DNA of 64,000 nt from Tetracentron sinense (GCA_015143295.1 CM026559.1:18428826-18492825), one strand, 5' to 3'; positions 12,131 through 23,453 are shown, counted from the first letter of the stretch. A program made the numbers and translations. The notes: generated by a model not told the origin, from the sequence alone.

Positions 12131-12400
12131 CTAGGTGAATGAGGCAAGCAGATTTACTACTTGGAAGTTTGTAGTGAATTGAGCAAGTCCGACTCTGATA
12201 GCCAGATCAGTGTCGCCCAGATTCTGCCGTGTGGAGTTGTCGAAAACCCTTATCGTCATGAGTCTCTTCTTTACCTGGCTGAGGTCCATTCCCAAGCTTT
12301 GGAATGTTGACAGTGTACAGACGTTTAGGCCGGAGCCATTGTTGACGTTTACTAAAGAGAGGGTTCTGTCCATGCATTGCACTGCTATGTAGAGGGCTCG
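12131..12400 (-). pseudogene. Ogre aspartic protease (catalytic Asp lost)
   Basis: The frame shows SLVNVNNGSGLNVCTLSTFQSLG followed by TIRVFDNSTRQNLGD and FQVVNLLAS. This is the aspartic protease of gypsy elements, which cuts the polyprotein. The family has D-N/T/S-G-S at the active site. Here the codon is AAC (Asn), a single G-to-A change from Asp, so the protease would be dead. Confidence 0.82.
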
Positions 12401-13329
12401 GGTATGGTCCCTATCTTTGTCCAGTATCTCTTCTTCAGTAAAGGAGATGACTCAGGATTCTAGTACTTGGCCCACCATATGCCCTAGCTTCTCGGGTGTT
12501 ATGTCTGGTGTTATGTGGGTGCTATTGAATACCCAGAGGAGTTGCTTCCGATGATGTCCGATGTCAGGAGAAGACCCAAGATTGATATCTGAGCTAGGAC
12601 CTTACTCAACTGCTGAGTAATGTTAAATTCTTCTGCTTTTTCTAAGATCTTTAGCAAACTGCAGAGTCTACTGCTTCCTTATCAGGGTCTGGTACCTTTG
12701 ATTTTTCTATTTCCTTATCTTTCCCTATCCCTTTTTATTAGCTCAGCAGGCGGCGGTTGGTACACCCAGCCTGAACCGTCAAGTTGGCAATACTCTTGCT
12801 CTCAATGATGAGGGAGCGGGGAGCAGGTACATGGTTTAGGCTGAGAGGCTAAGCAGAGAGGTGAGGGATTCAGACTGGGCCGGTAGAGGTTAAGGCTTGG
12901 GCCGGAGCCGTGGAACAATTGGTTGGACACGGGATTGTGTAGACAATTTGCTCTCTATCAGTTTTGAGAGCGGGTAGTGGAACTGGGGTCTCAATGGCCT
13001 GGATGTTTGTCAAAGGAAGAGGGATAAAGACTGGAGGTCTGTAGGTAGGCCTGATGATGCCATTGTCTATTGCTGGTGCGGGAGGTCTTGGCTGTCTTGC
13101 CCCGGGCTCTTCCCACTGGAAAAAGTTGAATTGATTGTTGTGTGGAGGCAGTGGTACCTGGGTGATGCTGGTGTTGCTTGGAGCTAGCTCAACCCTACCT
13201 TCATCCAGGAGATCCTAGATGGCACACTTTAGGCCGATGCAATAGTCAGTTGCATGGTCTGGGTGTTTCTGCTGACTAGCTGAGCTGGAGCTGCTGGGAG
13301 TCGGATGGGTGCTGTAGAAGCCACCAAGT
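12401..13329 (-). other. Ogre gag C-terminal/gag-pro spacer, heavily decayed
   Basis: Lies between the recognisable gag and protease. Proline/serine-rich low-complexity fragments in several frames, no zinc knuckle and no frame over ~60 codons. Confidence 0.5.
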
Positions 13330-14486
13330 TTATATTTTCTTCTTTTTATGGTCTCGTGGACCGTTATTCCTACTGGTTGAAGCTGTTGTCTTCGGAGGAT
13401 CAAGTCTTAGACTGGAGCAGATTGCCCCACTCTTGATAGCCGTTTCAATACGGGCACCAGTCTTGACAATGGTGCCGAAGTCAACTATAGGCAAGGTGAC
13501 CATCAAGGTTGAATAGGGCTGCTTCAGTGTGCCCATGAATATGCTCGCGAGTTCCTCCTTCAGGATAGGAGTAGGGATCTTGGCTGCCATTTCCCTCCAC
13601 TGAGTGGCATACTCTAGGAAGGATTCGTTATTGTGCTGGCTCATCTGTTCGAGCTAACTCCACTGAGGCCAGAGTTCCTGGTTAAAGGAGTATTGCTCGA
13701 TAAAGCAGTCCATGGCATCTTGCCACGTCTTGATCATTTGCTTATCCACAAACATCTACCACGTCAAGGCTGTTCCCTTTAGGCTTTTCTGGAAGTACTG
13801 TATCGGGAGAGGCTGATTCTTCTGGTGTAGGAGCATGTCCCCCAAGTAAAGCTGTAAGTGCTGTCTCAGGCAGCCTGATCCATCATACTTGTCAAAGTCG
13901 AGGACTTTGAAGCCTACTGGTATGACTTCTCCTGATGAGAAAGTCAAGTCCTCCAGAGACAGACTAGTATTGGCGGAAGCACCTTTCATCCTTTTCAGTT
14001 CTTCTTTCATCTGCTTGAATTCTTCGTGTTGGTCACGAAGAGCTGTCATTGTATCTGAGGAAGACGATGGTCTGTCTTTATTAATATGGGAGGCCTTGAG
14101 CTACTCCGCCCCATCACAATGTTCATACTCCATGTCTCCCCTGCCTGCAGCAGGTCTGGGGTTAGGGATGATGAACTGGTTTTGGTGAGGCTCAGGAATA
14201 GGTTGTTCGGCTGATTCACCAGTCGGGTTTCTGGAAATGGGTTCTTCGATACGGGTACCCAGGAGAATTGTCAAGGAATCCAAAACCTTATCCAGTTTGG
14301 ATCTCGTGAGACTGTAGGATCTTGTTAGTTCTCTGCTGCTGCTCAGCTGGTTCTGCCATTGTATCTGAGCTACTTTCTGACTGTGCTTTGACTGGTACTC
14401 GCTCGGAGACTGATATTTATGTTAAGACTGCGTCCTCTAATTCTGCAAGAAGGGCAGTGAAAGATCAAGTCATGGGTCGGCTCATG
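13330..14486 (-). pseudogene. Ogre gag (capsid-like) pseudogene
   Basis: In sense order: a start region near 14486 (SFTALLAELEDAVLT), then LKRMKGASANTSLSLEDL with VLDFDKYDGSGCLRQHLQLYL (13756-14049), then QMSQHNNESFLEYATQWREMAAKI and FMGTLKQPYSTLM (13330-13644). The K/FDGxGxxxxHL and W/YxxxWRxxA patterns are those of Retrotrans_gag, the shell protein of the virus-like particle. Stops (for example after QWS near 13655) and frame changes break it. Confidence 0.85.
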
Positions 14487-15320
14487 CAACTGAAAAGAAT
14501 GCGATGACTATTCACAATTATGCATGAGGTGCAAGATAGAAAATGTAAGAAAGATTTTCATTGATAGCAGTGATTGAGTGATTGTGTTATAGGACTGACT
14601 CAACAAAACGGAAAAGACTCAACCCTAGGCAGGCCCGTCGGGGATAGCAAAGTCAAGCGACCGGGGCACACCGTCACAGTCCATGACCTGTTGCTGGAGG
14701 GATATGATTTTGACCTCCATATACTCGATTGTCTCCAAGGCACTGTATATATAGGACCCGTACTGATAGATCCGGCTGGTCATCTCCTCCTTTGCACTAT
14801 CAAGCTGCTCTTGATGGAAGTGCAATTGGGCCCGGAGGATGGAGTTCTCTTTTAAATCACCCCTATGCCTCTTTTGTAAGGATCAGATTGTATCTCGAGT
14901 TGCTCAACTTGTTCCTGCATGGCTATGAGTTCGTGGTTCTGCTCCGCCTTCTACTGCTTGAATACATGCTAGGCTCGTCTGAGCTGCTTTCTATCTCTTG
15001 GATCTGTAGCTTGTCCAGGGAACCGCCATGTCAGTTATGGGTATGGTTCCTTGAGATGGGGCTGCAAGTGGTGTAGGCAGCCCCCTGGGTGCTGGCTTAC
15101 CGGGTAGAAGGTCAGGGTTTTCTATCCACTATTGGTATACAGAATTGGTTGACGGTCCTCTTGTGACCACAAAGTCTTGCCATTAGTCTCGCCGCGAGCT
15201 TCGCCAATCTGCTTGGAATCGGCGGGTGAGGCATTCAGACTGCTCTAAGAAGTTGATGAAGTCCTGCTCCAGGTTGTTAATAACCAGGATGCATTGAGGG
15301 AGTCCAAAGTGTCTGAGGAC
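14487..15320 (-). pseudogene. Read-through continuation of Ogre ORF1
   Basis: Downstream of the ORF1 stop the same frame continues with VLRHFGLPQ, DFINFLEQSECLTRRFQADWR and later a glutamine-rich stretch MQEQVEQLEIQSD that could form a coiled coil. It is interrupted by stops that could each come from one C-to-T change (CGA, CAA, CAG). This suggests ORF1 was originally ~550-600 codons. Confidence 0.6.
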
Positions 15321-16301
15321 TCAGAGTGGTACGTAGGCAGCTGAGCCGGTGACGCCGACTAGGACCATACATCGCTTTCCTGCTATGACAACATGTGGTA
15401 GCTGTCTATGAACCAGCCACACGCATTCCCATTTGATCTGTTCCTCTGTCAGGTCTTGAAGAAGCTGGTAGAGAACTTTGACATTTGTATTCATGATCTG
15501 GCCCTGATTATGTACAATCTTCTTGGGCAGGCTGTATACTTCATAGGGTACGTCGGGTACTGGGATGATGGTAGGCAGGTGTGAGACCAACCACAGATGC
15601 AAGAGTGGTGCACTGGCGTGGAAGACACCCTTTCTTCGCACTGTTGCAAGGTTGAGAGCCCTGAGAAGCTCTGCAAGGATGACTGGGACTACTGTCTTTG
15701 ATTCCCACAAGTCGTTGATGATCCCGGTCAGAACTGAGTCGACGTAAGCGTGGCTTTTTGGGAACACCAGTTGCAATATGATGATTGGTGTAAAGGCATT
15801 GAGACTAGGGAGCTCAGTTGCTAGGGAATCATGGTCCCACCTGGGCCAGTACAACTTTTGAAGGAATTGTATAGACACCCTATCAAAAGTGCCCTTTGTG
15901 TCGTACTCCAAGGAGGCAGACTTGATTCGTAAGAACCGTGAGAGGTCTGCCTGAAAGTTTGCCTTGTAGCATGGCACAATGGCATCGCCCTCCATGTTTA
16001 GACCGAGGATGCACTGTATTTCCTCCAGTGTTGGACAAATCTTGTTCTTACCAAAACGGAATACCATGTAGGTGGGGTTCCAACACTGGATGGCTGCATT
16101 AATGAGGCGCCAATTCGGATTAACCATGGACAGGTCAAGGGTGTTACCCAGTCTATAGTACTGGGCCCAGGCAAAACATTGTTCCCAAGACAGGGCATTA
16201 ATCATGTCATGGAGGTTTTGGTCACATGTCCCCTGGGTGGTCAGGTGCACGGGCTGTGAAGGCTGGCTGTTTGATGGAACAATCCCTGATGGACCTACCA
16301 T
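15321..16301 (-). pseudogene. Ogre ORF1, plant-mobile-domain/DUF7745-like protein
   Basis: A 326-codon open frame upstream of gag starting MVGPSGIVPSN. It contains WEQCFAWAQYYRLGN, AAIQCWNPTYMVFRFGK and CPTLEEIQCILGL, resembling the aminotransferase-like/DUF7745 segment common upstream of gag in large plant gypsy elements. Its function is unknown. The frame ends at a TGA where the flanking sequence still reads as the same protein, so this is probably a truncation. It is the longest intact frame of the element. The family assignment is from motif memory, not a search. Confidence 0.7.
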
Positions 16302-17098
16302 CTACCTGAAAAAATATATAGACTCTGTGTAAGTGTACCGTGTATGCAGGTGAAAGATGCAAATGATGATGCAAATGATACAATTTTTTCATTTTTTAGG
16401 CGTGACAAGGCACATGTGCTTCGATAGGGCAATCGAACAGAGGTCCGGTATACGTTACCCGGGTTGTTGGGAACCAGAGGCCTATCAGGACGAGGCAAAG
16501 GACAGGTCTAAGTGAAGACCTATATGCTGGGGATTTGGACCCCATATACTCTGTCAGGATGTGGGGGTACGATGTATTTTATTACAAGCACAAGTTTGGC
16601 TCATCACATACCCCTGAGTGGGTGTTTATTCGGGTAGGATGTACCTAGGTAGTTAACCTTGATTCGGGACAGGTATAGGGTGCAAGCAGGTTAGAGTTTA
16701 GGATATCTCTCCAGGTTTGGCTACTTGTAGACTAAGGTTGGGGGGATCACTTACACCGTATATGCAACTCCCTGAAAGGAACGATTGGTATAAGAGGGAG
16801 CGTTCAGAACCGTTTCCTAACGATAGTCACCCAGGAGGCAAAGTTTCATGGACCTCTAAGACTTTTAAGCCCCTGTCACTGAGGATAATCATCTAGTAGC
16901 CGTGAGCGTATTAAACCTGTCTAAAAGGGTTTTGGGTTGTTACACCACTATGACATGAATACAATGCACAGTACACATTACAACCAAAAAGAGATAAAAG
17001 AATTAGTATTAGATAAAATCTTAGGGCATTTGATTAAATTTGAGGTTTAATTGGCTTAAACCTAGGTTCCAGGTTGAACCTTAAGATGATAAAGAAAA
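16302..17098 (-). other. Ogre 5' leader
   Basis: About 0.8 kb between the PBS and ORF1 with no credible coding frame, as expected for an untranslated leader carrying packaging and dimerisation signals. None were identified. Confidence 0.65.
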
Positions 17099-17116
17099 TC
17101 CCCAGCAGAGTCGCCA
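17099..17116 (-). other. Ogre primer binding site (tRNA-Arg type)
   Basis: Plus strand TCCCCAGCAGAGTCGCCA, four bases from the LTR boundary at 17121. It ends CCA like a tRNA 3' end and, from memory, matches plant tRNA-Arg with about one mismatch. Ogre elements are known to use tRNA-Arg. Confidence 0.75.
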
Positions 17117-18167
17117 GAGCTGTGGACAAGGATTTTGGTCCCGCCCACAGGGATGGGTATATGCCCTGGCGATGGTCGGTTGATTTTAAGTTTAGAGTCA
17201 CCACCTATTTATTCAGTAGGGATAGGTCCCAGTCAATGGATAAGGTCTTGGTCTGGTCAGAGTTCTAGGTAAGAGGTTTGGTTAAGCCCAGGGAAGGTGT
17301 TAGGCACCCCGGCACTTCCCTCATATGACGGTTCCCTACTTCCTAAGTTTAAGCCATTTAATTGACAAGTATTAATCAAATGTCATTGATTTAGTTTATA
17401 CTAACCCAAGAAGGAAAAAGCTAAACTAGGGTTGGGCTGCCTACGAACTCACATTGGGGTGAGATTAGACCGAGCGTAGTTCTGGCAGATGAGCTCGTGC
17501 CGAGGCTAAGGGGTGTGTTGTGTGTGCACTAAGGGTGGCTTGGGGTCTAGTCCGGTAGATTAGGGTTGAATTGACCAGGTTGGTCAAGTGCTTGGCTTGA
17601 TTGGTTGGGCCCGGTAGGCCAAGGTTGAAGCCCGGTAGGCTTAGGCCTGGTAGGCCGAGGTTAAAGCCCGTTAGGCTTAGGCCCGGCAGGCCGAGAAGGA
17701 GTCCGGTAGACTAGGCTTTGGCCCGGTAGGCTTGGGTCGGCCCAGTAGGCCTAGGGTTAAGCCCGGTAGGCTTGGTTCGGCCCGGTAGGGCTAGGGATGA
17801 AGCCCGATAGGCTTGAATTGGCCCGGTAGGCCTAGGGTTAAGGCCCAAACAGTTTCCCAAAATTACTCAAGTTGATTGGACTAACCATGGTTAAGACATG
17901 GATTTAACCATGGTTAGTCAAATTAACCAAGGTAAAGCATTCTACAACATTAAAAATGCCATTTGGGATTTTTCCAAAATTTTTAGGGTTTTTTTAGGTT
18001 AATTTGGTGAGTTAACCATGGTTAACTTTTAAACGTGGTTGAATTAACCATGGTTAAGCTAGGATAGGGCTTGGTCAAGATCAGGGCGGACCCTAGGAGT
18101 CATGGCCAAGTCAGTGGAGGGCTCTCATGGGCTGTGGGCCTATTGTGGGGCCCAAAAAGTCCAAGAA

Positions 18168-18385
18168 TTCATACTATCGGTAATAGGATTACCGACAGTC
18201 AGCATGATTTTTGGCCAACTTTGGCCCCTTGTAACTCGGGTTAGACAGGGAGTTGTGTGGCCCATATCATATGGATTTGAATTCATACTATCGGTAATAG
18301 GATTACCGACAGTCAGCATGATTTTTGGCCGAATTTGGCCCCTTGTAACTCGGGTTAGACAAGGAGTTGTGTGGCCCATATCATA
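18168..18385. repeat. 108-bp direct duplication inside the Ogre 5' LTR
   Basis: 'gaattcatactatcggtaatagg...ggcccatatcatatggattt' occurs twice in a row, each copy containing one TCGGTAAT hairpin. The other LTR has only one copy (~3738-3845), so the duplication followed insertion. Confidence 0.9.
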
Positions 18386-19441
18386 TGGATTTGAAGCTGG
18401 GATGAGGGAAATCCAATGGGCCTGGTTTGGGCTTTAGGGGTGGCTGGGTGTGGCCCCCACAGCATGGTGAAGGGGCCTGTTAGTACATCCTATAAAATGA
18501 TGAATGTCGGCAATAGGATTGCCGACATTCTGACTGTTTTCCCTTTTTCGAGTTTTAACTCTAGTTAAGCTCAACTAGGAGTCATGGTTCTTTCTGATGA
18601 ATTGTAGGGGAGATCTTGAGGATTAACCCTGACCCTTGATTGGGCCTTGGGGAAGCTTAGGTGGGGCCCACAATGGCCATTAAGATATGCTGTTGGGGTG
18701 TCGGTACTGAGTTTACCGACACCCTAAGATTTTCTTTTAATTAAAATTCAACCTATGTGCTGCTACGGGGAGTGAACCAGGGGTTCCCTCATGGCTTGAG
18801 GGACCTCCAGAACTCTACTAGGGCTATGCTACACTGTGTTGTGCCCTCAGGGAGGTCCCCACACCTATGGAGGTAGGAGAGACCCCCCCATTAGGGTATA
18901 CTTGTAAAACCCAAAACAAAGTCCCCTGGATAGGACCAGGGGCTCACATGTGATGTCAAAACAAGTGCAAAAATGGGTAGGAGGAAGCCCTACGCTGCTG
19001 CTGTGTCACTGGAGTTGCTGGAGGTCCTTGGGAGAGGCGGTGGTGCTGTGGTGGAGTTGGGCGGTGTTGCACAGGGGCTATGAGCGATTGGGGGTGCTGC
19101 TACGACCTCAAAGAGTAGCTAGGAAAGCCTGAGGGTCTGAGGGTATGCCTAATTTCTAGCAGGGATTTGAGTATGGGATTGTCCGATCCTTCTCACTACC
19201 ATAGGGGTGTCCCCTTTATAGGGGAGTCCCTTAGGGACACCCCTGGTATTAGGATAGGGTTAGGAGATGGTATGGTGGCGGAGTGGGGGTTTTGCAGGTC
19301 AGAGAAGGGTTATACAGGCGTGCACTGACCGAGCAGGGAGGGTGGCGTGCTGCAGGAAGAAGACGAGCAGGGTGTCGGTAATAGTATTACCAACACCCCA
19401 AGTGTTTTGCAAAACTGAGTGTCGGTAATCCGATTACCGAC
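18172..19441. repeat. TCGGTAAT hairpin set in the Ogre 5' LTR
   Basis: Inverted repeats at 18172-18198, 18287-18313, 18502-18530, 18695-18724, 19371-19398 and 19419-19441. They share arms of the type (T)GTCGGTAAT / ATTACCGAC(A) around a 2-6 base centre. Two lie 150-230 bp upstream of the TATA box in the sense direction, the others downstream. Confidence 0.8.
19211..19222 (-). promoter_or_regulatory. TATA box of the Ogre 5' LTR
   Basis: Minus strand CCTATAAAGGGG in a GC-rich setting, conserved in both LTRs. Sense transcription would run towards 17121 and into ORF1. Confidence 0.6.
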
Positions 19442-19824
19442 CCCATGGGTTCTTATCCAACAGGCCTTCGGCCCAGGCAGCTTACGGTACGAAGAGTTGG
19501 TTTTTTGGAATTTTTATGGTCCTGGGCTTGGGCCTCGGCTGAGTTTGAGGATTTTTAAGGCTTTATGGATCTGAGGTTCAAGCCCTAAAGGCCTAGGGCT
19601 TTTCTAGGGCTTGGCTAGGTTTGGCTAGGCTAGGCTTGGCAAGGCTTGGCCAGGCTAGGCTAGGGTTCACCTAGAGTATATTAGGGTCCCCCTAGGGTAA
19701 ACTAGGGTTTACCTAGGGTTTGTCCTAACGTCTACTAAGGTCACACCTAGGTTTAGGGGTTTTGACCATGGTTAAGAAAGATTAACTATGGTTAGGCTAT
19801 GGGTGTAAAAATTGGGTGCTTACA

Positions 19825-21242
19825 ACAGTGTTCAAAAAAGTAAGAAGGGCGGATCTTCACTGTATTTGATAATTGCAATACACATATAAGATCTCGGCGA
19901 AATGCATTTTGTCCCAATAGATTTGGTAGAAGACTTTGAATTTTGATGCATCTTAAAGTCTAGTAAATTCAAAAAAAAAAAAAAAACTAGTATCATTGGG
20001 AGCCTTTGTTAGACATTATGCCCTGAAAATTCATTTAGATTGTAATATTCTTATTGATTAGATTAATAAAGACATCTTCTTTATCTATTGTGAATTCATT
20101 ATGGGTAATTGACCATGATCATGAGATGATCTATACGATAAGAGATATCGATAAAGATCTCTAGGATATATTGTAGGAAAACTATGTGATAGGTATTGGA
20201 CTATCACAAGCAGATATAGCTCTCTAGTTCCTTATATCTTATATAATCACAGCTATGGGTGAAGCTGGGCACTTCCCTTATATGGCTGCCATAATGCTAA
20301 GATGTTCTCAATGGTTGAGATATAGTTTTATCTCAAACTATTGTAGTTGAGACTACAGATCATCATATGGGTGCTTAAATGTACACTGACTAATTGCATA
20401 CAATGAGAGACCTCTTGCATAAACATACTATCAGATAGTTGGTCTCTCATTCACATTGAACAGTTTTGATGATCCTTAGATTTGATGAGTTCATTTATAA
20501 TTGAGTAGTAATCTGACTGTTTTGATTGCACCAAAGTACTCTCTAACTGAGGGACTATGATAAGGTGATATTTGGATAAACAGAAAGCTGTTTGAGTCAT
20601 GATGAATTTCAAACAAGAAATTCATGTTCATTAAATTGAGAGATTATCCAAGTTTTGGGTAAGAGAGTCGATTAAGCTTAAATCACTTACAGAGGATTTT
20701 GAAATCAAACAAGTTTGAAATATATTTTTAATAAAATATACTATACATAATAAAAGTTTTTTTCAAAATGTTTTACATGAGAAATGGTTTCTCATTGCTT
20801 AATCAATTGTATAGGTATACATATCGTATAGGTATTGTTTGTTCTTGGTTAGGGGATAACTGTCACTCTCCCTATTAAATAACTAAATTACATAGTATAA
20901 CAAATATTTTTTTTTTTCAAAAGTTAGGAGGCAACTGCCCTTGCCCCTGATTATACCCTGTTAAGAACCTATATATATATATATATTCAAAGAGACAAGA
21001 GAAAAAGTTGCCCCTTGCCCCGGGATCACCCATGTGTGTATGCTTGTTTATAGGGGTGTCAATGGGTCGGGCTTAGGGTTTTTTGCTGTTGTGATTTTTG
21101 AATAGGCACATCTCGAACCCAACCCATTTACAATAGATTTTTGTGACTTATATTTGGTTCGTTGACACCCCCTAATTGGAAAAAGCAGTTCTAGACGTGG
21201 CACCCATCATATGGAATAAGACCCATCACTAGTGGTGGACCC
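19825..21242. repeat. Unit A copy 2, continuation
   Basis: Continues 2351-2522 after the Ogre insertion and matches 174-1570. It begins with the second ACAGT duplication (19825-19829) and ends where the copia-type element enters at GACC (21239-21242). Contains a short (TA)n at 20970-20987. A ~35 bp stretch (~21187-21221) is absent from copy 1. Confidence 0.88.
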
Positions 21243-22016
21243 AAAAAAAAAATTCGTTGAACCTCAAATCTAGGGTTTGAGTTGAGAACTCACTTGATTA
21301 AGGGGATGGTAAGGTCTCCTTATAATTCAATCTACCCTTTTTAATGATTTTAACAATTAAGTTATTAAATAAAGGGATGATGAATTTAAAGTATGGAAAT
21401 TGAGAGAAACATGCAAACCGTAACACAAGGATTTGTACATGGAAACCCTTCCGGGAAAAACCACGGGACCTAGTCTAGCCATCAGAATCCACTAAGACAA
21501 AGTTAACAAGAACTTACAAGACTCAAACTTGACTCCTTCGGACTTGACACTACGATCCTTCAGTTCTTAGTCCTCTACGCCTCAAAAAAGTCATCACATA
21601 CTATCAAGTCCCATGATCAACTGTAGCCGCTCATACTTCTCTTTGTGTCTCGAAAACAGTCCACGATCTTCCGATCGAACTCCGTCAATGACGGCTTCGG
21701 ATTCCACGGATCAAATCACACTACCACGATCCTTCTCGGATCAATCTCCTTCACAAAGGCTTCAGAACATTCCGGCCAAGTTGTTCATTCCAGAATGGGT
21801 TGATGGCTTGATTGAAATCAACACCTAGATGGACTCTTTCAATGTACAAGTCCAAACAAGCAAGTATGGAGCTTTAGGCTTGCAAACTCTAGGTTGAAAG
21901 CATCAATCAAAGGGGAGGAGAAAAATAAGATTCCAGAGTTTTTATGAACTCTAGGAGTTAAAAACCCTCTCTATACTCCCCCAAAGTTGTACCCCACAAG
22001 CTAGAAGGGTTCCCAT

Positions 22017-22026
22017 TATATAGAGG
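22017..22026 (-). promoter_or_regulatory. TATA box of the E2 LTR
   Basis: The minus strand reads CTCTATATAA. The GGGTCGACCC palindromes and the ATTTTGTATGGGGAA core (22211-22230) are 90-250 bp upstream in the sense direction. Confidence 0.6.
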
Positions 22027-22111
22027 ATCAAAAACCATGTTTAGAAGTTGCTAAAATAAATTAAAAACCAAAGAGACAAGCAATGGAGTCGTTTTAGCAA
22101 AACACCAATAT

Positions 22112-22276
22112 CAGGGTCAACCCTGGAGGATGTTTGGATTGACCCAACTTCCCACTTTGGTCAACCCTAACATCCTTCAGGGTCGGCCCTCATAATTTCA
22201 ACATTCTGTTAAAATTCCCCATACAAAATTCCTTATACCCAGCGTCGACCCTCAATGGTCAGGGTCGACACTGAGG
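22112..22276. repeat. AGGGTCGACCCT palindrome cluster in E2 U3 (left LTR)
   Basis: Degenerate copies at 22112-22123 (AGGGTCAACCCT), 22179-22190 (AGGGTCGGCCCT) and 22239-22276 (two). The right LTR keeps five better copies at 39763-39922. Most mismatches are at the central CG, as expected for loss of methylated cytosines. Confidence 0.8.
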
Positions 22277-22738
22277 TGCAAACTTGAAATAAAAAATTTA
22301 TTTTGGGGTCTCATACCCTTCATGAAAGTTGTAGATCTTTTTGATGTGGTCGTTTTGATATATTATAGAGCAAAATCCGAGCTACGGTTTGGGAGATATG
22401 GCACCTACAAGCAACCTTGGTTTTTTGAAAAATTTCAGAATTTTTAACATATTTTGCACTGCATATCTAATCACCTAGGGTCCGTATGATTTGTCAAGAT
22501 CACTTACCACCTAAGGTATCATATTAGGATTATTCTAAGATAATTCTCACCTATGGTAGCATGGTATCTAGGTCACTTGCCATCCTACGAAGGAAATGAT
22601 CAACCGAGTCTTCAATGGTCTTCAACTTCACTTGTTTGCGGATGCTTGACGGCAATGACACAAGATACACACCTAGACACCTAGATTCACTTGTTTTGAC
22701 ACCAGCATATGCCAATACAAAAAAACATGGACTTTATA

Positions 22739-22752
22739 ATCTCCCCATTTGG
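22739..22752 (-). other. E2 polypurine tract
   Basis: Minus strand CCAAATGGGGAGAT directly before the LTR start. Confidence 0.75.
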
Positions 22753-22999
22753 TAATTCCATGGTAAAACCAAACTGAAGTATATGACTTGACACAAACTC
22801 ACCCAAACACATCAAAATGGTGAATTAGGACATTACATGACTCTAACACTATTACATGACACTATTTTGACAAATCTTTTTAAATTAAGACACTTAAGCT
22901 CTTTGTTAAGTAAAATATGTCTGCTATAACCCTGCACCTGCACATGCTCATAAACAAAACACCTAGTGAAGCATGTATGGAATATGAAAATAAGTAACC
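22753..22999 (-). other. E2 internal region, 3' part
   Basis: AT-rich, without a coding frame. Ends at the 5-bp target ACAAG (23000-23004) used by B1. Confidence 0.7.
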
Positions 23000-23303
23000 A
23001 CAAGTGTCGCAACCCAAAACCCACCCTAGGAGTTAGAGTGAACTTTGGACGACTAATCATGGCTTACATGACTTGCTTGACAAACCAACCTGCAAAAACC
23101 CACAGAGTATATACAATAGAGGATGACAGCGGAAACATAACTATAAATCATAGCGGAAGTCTAACAACCTCTAAGTATATACACCTGGTCCAAGTTTAAT
23201 ACAAATGAATCAAAACAAAGAAAGAGCGGACATGCCCGCCAAAATACATGGATATAATCACTCATGCTCACCCACAGCCAATCCACTCAGAATCTAACAC
23301 CAC

Positions 23304-23423
23304 CTACTGATAACCCTCTACGGGAGGTTCCTCCAAAAGCTCCTCGACGTACTCCTCTTCCACCCATGGACCAGGAGCACAAACATCAAATGGAGCAGCA
23401 GCTCCCTCAGAACCTGCCGACAT
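23304..23423 (-). CDS. LTR-encoded 39-residue acidic microprotein (B1 3' LTR copy)
   Basis: The frame starts ATGTCGGCAGGT and ends at TAG after exactly 39 codons. Its central part reads PFDVCAPGPWVEEEY, followed by EE-rich sequence ending EPPVEGYQ. Frames of exactly the same length and register occur in the LTRs of B2, B3 and B4, with mainly conservative changes (Val/Ile, Tyr/Phe). No indels occur, although flanking LTR sequence has many. It lies ~9 bases downstream of the GCTGAG...CTCAGC hairpin. Function unknown: possibly a real peptide, an upstream ORF in the leader, or an exon fragment, since GCAG|GT inside it resembles a splice donor. Confidence 0.55.
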   Translation of the reverse strand: MSAGSEGAAAPFDVCAPGPWVEEEYVEELLEEPPVEGYQ

Positions 23424-23431
23424 AAGAAGTA

Positions 23432-23453
23432 CGGCTGAGCATGGAATACTCAG
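23432..23453. repeat. Conserved LTR hairpin GCTGAG-N9-CTCAGC (B1 3' LTR)
   Basis: Six-base arms around 9 bases. The same hairpin is at ~33429, 43496, 51240, 53095 and 59333 (minus-strand LTRs) and ~28399, 42857 and 55511 (plus-strand LTRs), always just before the microprotein start. Confidence 0.8.

Larger units (their letters stand above)
2523..19824 (-). mobile_element. Ogre-like (Tat clade) Ty3/gypsy LTR retrotransposon, degenerate
   Basis: A 17.3 kb element bounded by an exact 5-bp duplication ACAGT (2518-2522 and 19825-19829) with TG...CA LTR ends. On the minus strand the order is LTR, PBS, extra ORF1, gag, protease, intron-like spacer, RT, RNase H, second RNase H, integrase, long repeat-bearing 3' region, PPT, LTR. 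The large size, the extra ORF upstream of gag, the second RNase H and the tRNA-Arg-type PBS are together characteristic of Ogre/Tat elements. All frames contain stops or frameshifts, so it is not autonomous. It sits inside unit A, so it is younger than that array. Confidence 0.93.
17121..19824 (-). repeat. Ogre 5' LTR (2704 bp)
   Basis: Same termini as 2523-4872. Contains a 108-bp direct duplication (18168-18385), a shorter GGCCCGGTAGGC array, ~0.4 kb missing from the other LTR, at least six TCGGTAAT-type hairpins and a TATA box at 19211-19222. Many substitutions and these indels show that the insertion is not recent. Confidence 0.95.
21243..22738 (-). repeat. E2 3' LTR
   Basis: Aligns with 38904-40387. 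Its outer TG is changed to AA (a run of ten A) and its inner CA to TA. A TATA box is at 22017-22026, and GGGTCGACCC-type palindromes lie at 22112-22276. Confidence 0.92.

Noticed and set aside
18102..18437. 111-codon frame with two near-identical halves
   Set aside because: Produced by the 108-bp duplication in the Ogre LTR, whose length is a multiple of three.
21613..21828. 71-codon frame rich in Ser/Thr in the E2 LTR
   Set aside because: The aligned part of the other E2 LTR (39270-39480) does not keep the frame, so there is no evidence of coding.
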